Shown here: positions 1 through 4,770 of the stretch, in pieces
How the letters are laid out: every line of letters starts with the position of its first letter
How positions within the stretch are numbered: the first letter of the stretch is position 1
Origin: Candidatus Thorarchaeota archaeon
GTDB taxonomy: Archaea; Asgardarchaeota; Thorarchaeia; Thorarchaeales; Thorarchaeaceae
Length of the DNA stretch: 6,309 nucleotides
Reading direction: 5' to 3'
Assembly (NCBI GenBank): GCA_016841005.1
Contig: JAEORG010000374.1
Location: 1-6,309, forward strand
The notes under the pieces: model-generated
The model's database searches: none
Told to the model about the DNA's origin: nothing
Seen by the model: the letters and a program-made list of their open reading frames with translations, nothing else
Translations under genes and position numbers: made by a program

Positions 1-610
1 CAAAATAGATTACTGCGATAACAAGAATGATGCCAAGAAAAATGGCGGGGTATGTATTTGTAAATGCTTGAGCATGATATAGCATCTCTGTGATGCCAAT
101 TGCACTAGCTAATGATGAATCCTTGATTACGACAGCGTATTCATTTGTCCATCCTGGTAACGAAAGTCGAAATGCTTGAGGGAGAATGATGTGTCGAGTT
201 GCTTGCATTTCAGTCATCCCCATTGACCGAGCAGCCATCATCTGACCTGGATCAACTGACAGTATAGACCCACGAAAAATCTCAGATTGATACGCAGCAC
301 TTCTCAGAGCCAATGCAAATACAGCTGCTGTAAACAACGCATTTCCAACAGAACCAGTCCACATGAATATGCTAAGTAGAGCAGCGCCAAAAATGAAGAG
401 AAGAACCAACAAGGGGATACCTCTGAAAATCTTCTCGTAACCATTAGAAATCCACTGTAATTCTATTGGCCCATAAACTCGCATCAAAGCAAGTGCTGTT
501 CCAACAAAAAATCCAATAAACAAAGAAAGAAGGGTGAGTGCAAGAGTCAGACCGAGTCCCCTCTGAACAATCAGTATCAGAATATCAATAAGACCTTCTG
601 CCTCTTGCAT
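1..610 (-). CDS. Polar amino acid ABC transporter permease (partial, C-terminus beyond the left edge)
   Basis: This is the inner (membrane) subunit of an amino acid importer of the HisM/GlnP type; it forms the channel and passes ATPase motion to transport. I translated 203 codons from the ATG at 608-610 to the window edge; the family is usually about 220 residues, so only the last 20 or so are missing. Visible are a first membrane helix at about 19-42, the conserved FRGIPLLVLLF stretch at 62-72, the segment ending QSEIFRGSI at 108-116, and the EAA cytoplasmic loop at 123-148 (AARSMGM, conserved Gly131, then ILPQAFR), which docks the ATPase. It lies 8 nt downstream of the binding-protein gene. 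The GGTGAT ribosome binding site overlaps that gene's TGA stop and sits 7 nt before the ATG, so the two are probably translationally coupled. The ATPase gene is expected to the left of the window. Family assignment is firm; the amino acid carried cannot be told. Confidence 0.95.
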   Translation of the reverse strand, partial: MQEAEGLIDILILIVQRGLGLTLALTLLSLFIGFFVGTALALMRVYGPIELQWISNGYEKIFRGIPLLVLLFIFGAALLSIFMWTGSVGNALFTAAVFALALRSAAYQSEIFRGSILSVDPGQMMAARSMGMTEMQATRHIILPQAFRLSLPGWTNEYAVVIKDSSLASAIGITEMLYHAQAFTNTYPAIFLGIILVIAVIYF

Positions 611-618
611 CTAATAAA

Positions 619-1410
619 TCACCCAAACCATTTTGCTATAAGGTCATCAATAGTTCCATCTTCGAATGCTTCAGCTATGGCACTGTTACATGCTGCCGCA
701 AGTCTATCGCTACCGTATCTAATGTAGAATGCAGTAGGTGGAGCGGTTACAGTGAAGATAATCTTGAGACTGTAGACAGTGCTGTAGAGACCAACAATTG
801 GCTCATCAACATAAACAGCATCAAGAGTTCCAGCATCTAGTGCCGCAAACATTGTTTCTACGACTGGATACCTTGTCAGAGTTGCCTCCATACCAGTGAT
901 ATCTGATAATTCTTCATCCTCAACAGTACCTGTTTGGACACCTACATCGTATCCAACAAGATCATCGAGTTCATCGATGCTTAATGTAGAGTTTGCTAAG
1001 GTAACAATGACCTCATTTGTTCGTATGTACCAACAAAGTGGCTGTAAGACTTCGCATCTTGCAGCTGTTATGAATGTAGCAGAAGCAATCATATCGATTG
1101 TACCGGCTTGACATGCACCAACTAAATTATCAAAGTCCATGTCAATCCATTCTACATCTACATTCAGATAATCAGCGACCAATTCCGCGAGATCAATATC
1201 AAATCCCTCAAGTTGATTTGAGGTTGTATTGAATATCTCAAACGGCGGCCAGTTTGTGTTTGTACCCACAATGATTGTTCCTCGGGTTTGGATCAGATCA
1301 TAATCATCCACTGGAGCAACCAGTGAAGGCATAAGAAATCCTATACCAAAACCAACGATCAGACCAATGACCAGAAAGGAAATCAATCGTATTTGTGCGC
1401 CTGACGACAT
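619..1410 (-). CDS. Membrane-anchored amino acid ABC transporter substrate-binding protein (SBP_bac_3 family)
   Basis: This is the extracellular receptor that captures an amino acid and delivers it to the permease encoded next. Of 263 residues, 9-31 form one hydrophobic helix with no lipobox cysteine after it, so it is probably a membrane anchor or an uncleaved signal, as is common for archaeal binding proteins. The binding domain runs from about 36 to the end. Seen are the opening strand with NWPPFE (53-58), GFDIDLAELVADYL (69-82), the ligand-carboxylate Arg118 in TAAR (115-118), the second-lobe GVQTGTV (157-163), and Asp202 in YVDEP, the usual amino-group ligand position. It is rich in acidic residues. 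Cys100, Cys119, Cys126 and one near the C-terminus could form disulfides. The start is the ATG at 1408-1410, preceded by GGAGG (1421-1425) 10 nt upstream. It leads the operon with the permease. The family is sure; the ligand is unknown. Confidence 0.95.
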   Translation of the reverse strand: MSSGAQIRLISFLVIGLIVGFGIGFLMPSLVAPVDDYDLIQTRGTIIVGTNTNWPPFEIFNTTSNQLEGFDIDLAELVADYLNVDVEWIDMDFDNLVGACQAGTIDMIASATFITAARCEVLQPLCWYIRTNEVIVTLANSTLSIDELDDLVGYDVGVQTGTVEDEELSDITGMEATLTRYPVVETMFAALDAGTLDAVYVDEPIVGLYSTVYSLKIIFTVTAPPTAFYIRYGSDRLAAACNSAIAEAFEDGTIDDLIAKWFG

Positions 1411-1460
1411 TTTTCAAATTCCTCCTTTTGCGAATCCCTAGATTCACAACCATCAATATT

Positions 1461-1468
1461 CGTATATC
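1461..1468 (-). promoter_or_regulatory. Possible TATA box for the amino acid transporter operon
   Basis: On the minus strand the octamer GATATACG lies about 55 nt before the binding-protein ATG. Initiation about 25 nt downstream would give a leader of about 30 nt that contains the GGAGG site. It is an imperfect match and was chosen mainly by position. Confidence 0.3.
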
Positions 1469-1509
1469 CTACTGAAAAGCCTTTGCCCCGAAGTGCTTGG
1501 CATGCAGAA

Positions 1510-2286
1510 CTATCCAAATTGAAAGCTGGTCATCGAAATTGAGCCATAGATGAACTGTTCGTTATAGACTAATGGATCGGTTTCTAATCCACCCGCTCCG
1601 ATTGAATAGAGTAAAGGTAGATAATGGTCAGGCGTAGGATGAGCTTTCCGAGCAATATCTGATATACCTTCAAAATCGATGAATTTCCTATCATTACCAG
1701 TAAACAGTGATTGCTTGATAACATCTTCAAATTGTTTTGCCCATTCGAACTCATAGGTCTCTGAGTTCCATACAACAGCACCAAGATTGTGAACCAAATT
1801 ACCACTCCCAATTATCAAAACTCCCTCATCTCTAAGAAATTCCAGTTTTTGTCCCAATTCATAGTGGTATCTAGGCGGTTTAGAATAATTGATGCTTAGC
1901 TGAATTGTCGGTATATCTGCAACAGGGTACATCTTCTTGAGAACTGACCATGTCCCATGGTCAAGACCCCAATTAGTATCAAGACCAATCGAATAATCAC
2001 CTAGAGCTGAAGAGATTCTTTTGGCAAGATCTGGATTACCTAATGCAGGATATTGTTGCTCATATAATTCGGATGGAAACCCATAGAAATCGTGTATAGT
2101 TCGTGGTCGCTCTTCTGTAGTAACTGAAGTTCTGGGAACAAACCAATGGGCAGACACACATAGGATAGCTTCAGGTCTTTGGATTCCTTTAGAAATGGTT
2201 TCCCAACCTCGAGTGAAATCATTTTCCTCAATTGCGTTCATTGGAGACCCGTGACCAATGAAGAGAGTTGGCATCCGTTCCGACAT
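1510..2286 (-). CDS. ygiD: YgiD-type class III extradiol ring-cleavage dioxygenase (LigB superfamily, 4,5-DOPA dioxygenase-like)
   Basis: This is a metal-dependent cytosolic dioxygenase related to E. coli YgiD and plant DODA, which open the catechol ring of DOPA between carbons 4 and 5. The 258 residues match the family in length and in colinear motifs throughout: GHGSPM (11-16), VSAHWF (44-49), IHDFYGFP (64-71), LDHGTWSVLKKMYP (108-121), SGNLVHNLG (161-169) and PTPDHYLPLLY (217 on). His12, His47 and His166 occupy the metal-ligand positions of the family, and His221 the conserved active-site position, so the enzyme looks intact. The start is the ATG at 2284-2286, beside the SERMPTLFIGHG opening typical of the family. 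No clear Shine-Dalgarno precedes it, and the TATA box is about 32 nt away, so the mRNA is probably almost leaderless. It is divergent from the gene at 2403. The physiological substrate in an archaeon is not known; family membership is nearly certain. Confidence 0.95.
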   Translation of the reverse strand: MSERMPTLFIGHGSPMNAIEENDFTRGWETISKGIQRPEAILCVSAHWFVPRTSVTTEERPRTIHDFYGFPSELYEQQYPALGNPDLAKRISSALGDYSIGLDTNWGLDHGTWSVLKKMYPVADIPTIQLSINYSKPPRYHYELGQKLEFLRDEGVLIIGSGNLVHNLGAVVWNSETYEFEWAKQFEDVIKQSLFTGNDRKFIDFEGISDIARKAHPTPDHYLPLLYSIGAGGLETDPLVYNEQFIYGSISMTSFQFG

Positions 2287-2314
2287 TTTTAGTCAAATCC
2301 AGTTGTTCTCTCTG

Positions 2315-2321
2315 TTTATAA
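2315..2321 (-). promoter_or_regulatory. TATA box for the dioxygenase gene
   Basis: TTATAAA on the minus strand, centred about 32 nt before the dioxygenase ATG. With archaeal initiation near 25 nt downstream the leader would be only a few bases, which agrees with the lack of a ribosome binding site. Confidence 0.55.
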
Positions 2322-2366
2322 CTAGTGACTTAGATGCAGACTACTTGAACGAGGTCAGTAAGAGAG

Positions 2367-2374
2367 TTTATACG
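2367..2374 (+). promoter_or_regulatory. TATA box for the 2403 gene (divergent promoter)
   Basis: TTTATACG on the plus strand, centred about 32 nt before the ATG at 2403. The spacing mirrors that of the dioxygenase promoter on the other strand, so the 116-nt divergent region holds two back-to-back promoters about 50 nt apart, and both transcripts would have nearly no leader. Confidence 0.5.
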
Positions 2375-2402
2375 ATTTGGATGCTTAGAGCGACGAAATC
2401 TA

Positions 2403-2606
2403 ATGGTTGGATTAGATATGTCAAGAATAGGAGCTAAGGATGTACTGACTGGAAAAATTCCTGAAGTCAATTATTTGATTGTACACGATAAAGGTCTAGC
2501 TAATGATTTTGCTGTAGCAATCAATATTCTGACTAGCCAAGGTTGGAGTATCGAACATATCTGGGCAGCAGGTTCATTTCACTTTGACTTATTCAAACAA
2601 AAATGA
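2403..2606 (+). CDS. Small protein of unknown function (67 aa)
   Basis: I do not recognise this protein. It is 67 residues with no membrane segment. Its order of elements looks like a small alpha/beta fold: a strand at about 22-27 (NYLIVH), a helix at about 33-44 (NDFAVAINILTS), then QGWSIEHIW followed by a closing strand ending FHFDLFKQK. The pattern 'helix, GW, strand, strand ending in basic residues' resembles DUF4177-like mini-proteins, but this is a resemblance of pattern, not a proven match. The evidence that it is real is a well-placed TATA box, an ATG about 7 nt after the expected transcription start, and a following gene only 26 nt downstream with a strong ribosome binding site. Met6 (2418) is an alternative start. 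It probably heads a transcript with the 2633 gene. Confidence 0.6.
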   Translation: MVGLDMSRIGAKDVLTGKIPEVNYLIVHDKGLANDFAVAINILTSQGWSIEHIWAAGSFHFDLFKQK

Positions 2607-2621
2607 AAGAGGAACATGTCT

Positions 2622-2628
2622 AGGTGAT
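2622..2628 (+). promoter_or_regulatory. Ribosome binding site that fixes the start of the next gene
   Basis: AGGTGAT, a perfect complement of the archaeal 16S tail, ends 4 nt before the ATG at 2633. An in-frame GTG at 2624 lies inside this site and so is unlikely to be the start codon. Confidence 0.7.
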
Positions 2629-2632
2629 TAAA

Positions 2633-2998
2633 ATGGTAGATCTAAAGCAATTAGAAGTCCGAATCAAGATACTCAAAGAAACACGAAAGACTCTGCACAA
2701 ACTCTCAAAGAAATCAGGTCCGAGAGGATTGTCAACCGTTGAGAAAGCAGAATTAAAGAGATATGACGGCTGGCTGGGTATCAAGTGTAAGGAACTTGAT
2801 AACTTGATAAAATTTGGTGAGAAGGTGTATAAACTAAGAAAAGGTTCTGGAGCATCTGAGATGCAGCAATCATTCAATCTTCAGTATTTGCAACTTCAGC
2901 AAGATATGCAAGGACAAAATCGGCAATTCACTATGGTCTCAAACATTATGAAGGTCAAACATGATACCGCAAAGGCTGCTATCAACAATATCAGATAA
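2633..2998 (+). CDS. Helical, coiled-coil-like protein of unknown function (121 aa)
   Basis: I do not recognise a named family. From the ATG at 2633 the product has 121 residues and no membrane segment or cysteine cluster. Residues 1-70 are highly charged and lysine-rich with leucines spaced as in long helices (LKQLEVRIKILKETRKTLHKL, then LSTVEKAELKRYDGWLGIKCKELDNLIKFGEKVYKL), broken by a turn containing SGPRG. A glutamine-rich stretch follows (LQYLQLQQDMQGQNRQ), and the C-terminus ends MVSNIMKVKHDTAKAAINNIR, whose compact HDT-centred helix looks like a conserved tail. A longer reading from GTG 2624 adds three residues but would consume the ribosome binding site. It lies 26 nt after the 67-residue gene and is probably cotranscribed. 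A protein-binding or oligomerising role fits the composition, but nothing in the sequence shows a catalytic activity. Confidence 0.75.
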   Translation: MVDLKQLEVRIKILKETRKTLHKLSKKSGPRGLSTVEKAELKRYDGWLGIKCKELDNLIKFGEKVYKLRKGSGASEMQQSFNLQYLQLQQDMQGQNRQFTMVSNIMKVKHDTAKAAINNIR

Positions 2999-3048
2999 TA
3001 AATTGAACCCACCTTGGATTTTCTTTGATTTGTTAGTGAGGTGCATTT

Positions 3049-3127
3049 ATGGTAGAGAAAGCGGCTAGTCAGTGTCATTGAGGATAAACTGAAACAATCG
3101 GGAACCAGATTCATTCCAAAATGGTAG
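3049..3127 (+). pseudogene. Frameshifted mini-ORF (possible remnant or leader peptide)
   Basis: A strong GAGGTG ribosome binding site (3038-3043) stands 5 nt before the ATG at 3049, yet the frame closes after 10 codons (MVEKAASQCH, TGA at 3079-3081). Shifting forward one base near 3073 opens a second stretch that reads VIEDKLKQSGTRFIPKW and stops at TAG 3125-3127. Its composition is protein-like, which suggests a short gene broken by one indel, or the eroded end of a longer gene. A genuine 10-residue leader peptide is the other possibility. No function can be given. It sits 50 nt after the helical protein gene and about 85 nt before the membrane protein gene. Confidence 0.35.
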
Positions 3128-3134
3128 TATATCA
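3128..3134 (+). promoter_or_regulatory. Weak candidate TATA box for the single-span membrane protein
   Basis: TATATCA. Initiation about 25 nt further on would give a leader of about 55-60 nt to the preferred ATG at 3213. This is a weak call; the gene might equally be read from the promoter at 2367. Confidence 0.25.
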
Positions 3135-3212
3135 AACACTTTCGAATTTGATCTCTCTTTTTGGGGGAATACTTTAATGATGCAATTTGTAGCACCGACA
3201 GAGGTGCACAAA

Positions 3213-3773
3213 ATGCAGATTGACTTGATTACTATATCAACGATAATTGGTATGGGTAGTGTTCTAATTGGTGTAATAGTAAGCATACTTTCAATAAGAC
3301 GGTTTTCCAGAGAAAGAAAGTTATCGATATTTCTCGAATTCCACAAACTTCTGTATGATAAAGAATTCATTCAAGATGTCAATGAAATCCAGTCTTGGAA
3401 ATGGAAGCATGTTGGTGAATTTTTTGCAAAATATGGACCTGAGGCGGATGCTGAAGCTTTTTCAAAGTGGATTCGAGTTGATTCATACTTTGACGGAATT
3501 AGTACATTGGTCCATAAGAAATTCATAGATGCAGATTTTATACCTGAGTCAACAGCAGTATCGTTCATTAGGCACTACGAATTAGTTCAACCAACTATGG
3601 AAGAGTTCGCTATGGTGTATAGAAGACCGAATTGCTTTGATTCAGTGAAACACCTATACGGTAAGCTCCAGAAAATAGATTATCAGTATGACAGAGAAGG
3701 GTACGAAAAACTATTGAAAAAATATGCAGAGGAAAATGAAGAAAAACAAAAAGAAACAACTGATGCAGATTGA
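3213..3773 (+). CDS. Single-span membrane protein with a helical cytosolic domain (186 aa, unknown function)
   Basis: I prefer the ATG at 3213, 6 nt after a clear GAGGTG ribosome binding site (3201-3206). An upstream in-frame ATG pair at 3177/3180 would add up to 12 residues but has only a G-run before it. From 3213, residues 5-28 form one transmembrane helix, followed by a basic stop-transfer segment (RRFSRERK), so the rest should be cytoplasmic. The body is helical and aromatic: FLEFHKLLYD, EIQSWKW, then FSKWIRVDSYFDGISTLVHK, and a segment containing RHYELVQPTMEEF. The tail is very charged (KKYAEENEEKQKE). An N-terminal span, a 'leucine-rich helix, W-x-W, FDG' body and this length resemble DUF4760-type proteins, but I hold that only as a possibility. 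No catalytic motif is visible. It ends the run of plus-strand unnamed genes. Confidence 0.75.
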   Translation: MQIDLITISTIIGMGSVLIGVIVSILSIRRFSRERKLSIFLEFHKLLYDKEFIQDVNEIQSWKWKHVGEFFAKYGPEADAEAFSKWIRVDSYFDGISTLVHKKFIDADFIPESTAVSFIRHYELVQPTMEEFAMVYRRPNCFDSVKHLYGKLQKIDYQYDREGYEKLLKKYAEENEEKQKETTDAD

Positions 3774-3793
3774 TTGATACATACCAGTGTTTA

Positions 3794-3826
3794 TGATGAT
3801 CCAATCATCAATGTCTGTATCTTTTT
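3794..3826 (+). terminator. Hairpin plus T-tract after the membrane protein gene
   Basis: A perfect 7-bp inverted repeat (TGATGAT / ATCATCA) with a 3-nt CCA loop at 3794-3810 starts 20 nt after the stop codon at 3773. A T-run follows at 3822-3826. This fits a transcription end for the 2403-3773 cluster. Because a TATA box follows immediately at 3829, the palindrome could instead be an operator for that promoter. Confidence 0.4.
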
Positions 3827-3828
3827 CA

Positions 3829-3835
3829 TATAAAC
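3829..3835 (+). promoter_or_regulatory. TATA box upstream of the 20-codon ORF
   Basis: TATAAAC, a good archaeal TATA match. Initiation 25-30 nt downstream falls a few bases before the ATG at 3864. It may also be the nearest clear promoter for the acetyltransferase gene at 4037. Confidence 0.4.
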
Positions 3836-3863
3836 AAAGAGGAGTAGGACAAGGAATAGACCA

Positions 3864-3926
3864 ATGAGTTCAACAATCAATCTTGTAGCGATTGCAAAGG
3901 TCATTGCAAAGTATGCCCAAGATTAA
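3864..3926 (+). CDS. Very short ORF (20 aa), peptide or gene stub
   Basis: ATG to TAA encodes MSSTINLVAIAKVIAKYAQD, a peptide that could form an amphipathic helix. It has no ribosome binding site at a useful distance, but it sits where a near-leaderless transcript from the TATA box at 3829 would begin. It stops 34 nt before the tRNA-derived repeat at 3961. It may be a true peptide, the front end of a gene cut by insertion at the repeat, or chance. Apart from this ORF, the repeat and the hairpin, I see nothing in 3774-4036. Confidence 0.25.
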   Translation: MSSTINLVAIAKVIAKYAQD

Positions 3927-3960
3927 ACTTCTGAGTTATGCATGAACTAAGAAAAGGAAA

Positions 3961-3976
3961 TGGAGCCGGCCTTGGG
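3961..3976 (-). repeat. att-like copy of the tRNA-Cys 3' end (distal direct repeat)
   Basis: These 16 bases are identical, in the same orientation, to 4593-4608. On the minus strand they read as the 3' T-stem strand (CCCAA), the acceptor strand (GGCCGGC), discriminator T and CCA. The rest of a tRNA is absent: no TTGGG partner or anticodon arm lies on the 5' side. On the 3' side a T-rich run follows, as after the real tRNA. This is what a displaced 3' end looks like after an element integrates into a tRNA gene. Confidence 0.65.
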
Positions 3977-4036
3977 TGAACTTGTGCGAAAGAATCAAGT
4001 AAAAGTTCGACAACACCCACAGAGGAGCGGAGTCAA

Positions 4037-4576
4037 TTGCTAGAAGGAAAACAAGTCAATCTTCGAGTTGTTGAAAAAGAAGATCTCAAAATCTATCAAC
4101 AGTGGTTCAATGATATCAACTTCCAAGGTGAATTTCTTTTTACACGACAGCAGTCTTTAGCAGAAACGGAAAAGAGAATGTTCAGCGATTTTTCAGAAAA
4201 CTGGGCAACTTTCGTCATAGAGAAGAAAGATGGTACAAGAATTGGATTGGTTCTTCAATTCACATCTAATCTAGCATTCCAGAATGTAGTAGAGATAGGA
4301 TGCCTCATAAAACAAGAAGAACGAGGAAAGGGGTATTCCACTGAAGCAGTTGAGATTATCGTGGACTATCTATTCCTCTTGAAGGAGATCCACAGAATTC
4401 AGGCTTTGACTGATGTGGAAAATACTGCTGCTCATCGAGTTCTAGATAAGACAGGTTTCACTAAAGAGGGAGTCATCCGTAATATAATCTATATGAGAGG
4501 TAAACGAAGAGATGGTTTACTCTACAGTATTACACGTGAGGATTGGGGGCATCCAAAAATATTGACAAGGGACTAA
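4037..4576 (+). CDS. GNAT-family N-acetyltransferase, RimJ/RimL (Acetyltransf_3) type
   Basis: This protein should transfer an acetyl group from acetyl-CoA to an amine, such as a protein N-terminus, a small molecule or an antibiotic; the acceptor cannot be told. It has 179 residues, usual for the group. The N-terminal region (VNLRVVEKEDLKIYQQWFND) matches the RimJ/RimL opening. Motif A lies at 93-104, with the acetyl-CoA pyrophosphate loop EERGKGYSTEA, and motif B at 119-148 (HRIQALTDVENTAAHRVLDKTGF, ending GVIRN). Start: TTG at 4037, with GGAG 4 nt upstream and GAGGAG further up. An in-frame stop at 3977 directly abuts the tRNA-like repeat, and no ATG or GTG lies between. It is convergent with tRNA-Cys and lies alone between two copies of that tRNA's 3' end, which suggests arrival on an integrating element. 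Confidence 0.92.
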   Translation: MLEGKQVNLRVVEKEDLKIYQQWFNDINFQGEFLFTRQQSLAETEKRMFSDFSENWATFVIEKKDGTRIGLVLQFTSNLAFQNVVEIGCLIKQEERGKGYSTEAVEIIVDYLFLLKEIHRIQALTDVENTAAHRVLDKTGFTKEGVIRNIIYMRGKRRDGLLYSITREDWGHPKILTRD

Positions 4577-4592
4577 ATAGACTAGAAAGAAG

Positions 4593-4608
4593 TGGAGCCG
4601 GCCTTGGG
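4593..4608 (-). repeat. att-like direct repeat, tRNA-internal copy
   Basis: This is the last 16 bases of tRNA-Cys (3' T-stem strand, acceptor strand, discriminator, CCA), identical to 3961-3976 and 632 bp away from it. It marks the tRNA-proximal boundary of a possible small inserted segment carrying the acetyltransferase gene. Confidence 0.65.
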
Positions 4609-4667
4609 ATTTGCACCCAAGTGGTACAGCTCTGCAGGCTGTTGCGTAGCTACTCCGCCAGACCGGC
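4593..4667 (-). tRNA. tRNA-Cys (GCA), CCA encoded
   Basis: Folding the minus strand gives a complete 75-nt tRNA. The acceptor stem GCCGGTC/GGCCGGC has six Watson-Crick pairs and one U-G. The D-stem has three pairs (GCG/CGC). The anticodon stem ACAGC/GCTGT is perfect, around loop CTGCAGA with anticodon GCA at 4633-4635 and U33 before it. The variable loop is 5 nt (ACCAC), the T-stem TTGGG/CCCAA is perfect, discriminator is U73 as expected for cysteine, and CCA ends the gene. There is no intron. Oddities: the T-loop is TGCAAAT, so position 55 is G rather than the near-universal U, and the D-loop (GAGTAGCTA) lacks the usual GG. G15 and C48 are present for the Levitt pair. A T-rich tract follows the 3' end as a likely terminator. 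It charges cysteine for translation. Confidence 0.93.
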
Positions 4668-4694
4668 TAAGTAAAACGAGGTTAATCGTTTCTG

Positions 4695-4700
4695 ATTTAA
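4695..4700 (-). promoter_or_regulatory. TATA-like box for tRNA-Cys
   Basis: TTAAAT on the minus strand, centred about 30 nt before the 5' end of the mature tRNA. Transcription would start a few bases upstream of the tRNA, as usual for archaeal tRNA genes. This is a placement-based call. Confidence 0.4.
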
Positions 4701-4770
4701 GGATTCTGTTAGACCTAATAAGGAAATCTGCAATTCTTGCCTGGATTATTCAAGAATCTAGATCAACTGC

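Noticed and set aside
896..1111. Plus-strand open frame of 71 codons
   Set aside because: It lies entirely inside the binding-protein gene on the other strand; its serine-rich translation is a shadow and has no start signal.
2624..2632. GTG start for the helical protein gene
   Set aside because: The GTG is part of an AGGTGAT ribosome binding site perfectly placed for the ATG at 2633.
3065..3370. Minus-strand open frame of 101 codons, and a second of 99 codons at 2896-3195
   Set aside because: They overlap the better-supported plus-strand genes and each other, have cysteine- and serine-rich shadow composition, and no ribosome binding site or TATA box.
3961..4036. Second tRNA-Cys gene at the distal repeat
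   Set aside because: Only the 3' T-stem strand, acceptor strand and CCA are present; there is no TTGGG partner, anticodon arm or 5' acceptor strand, so it is a partial copy and not a tRNA.
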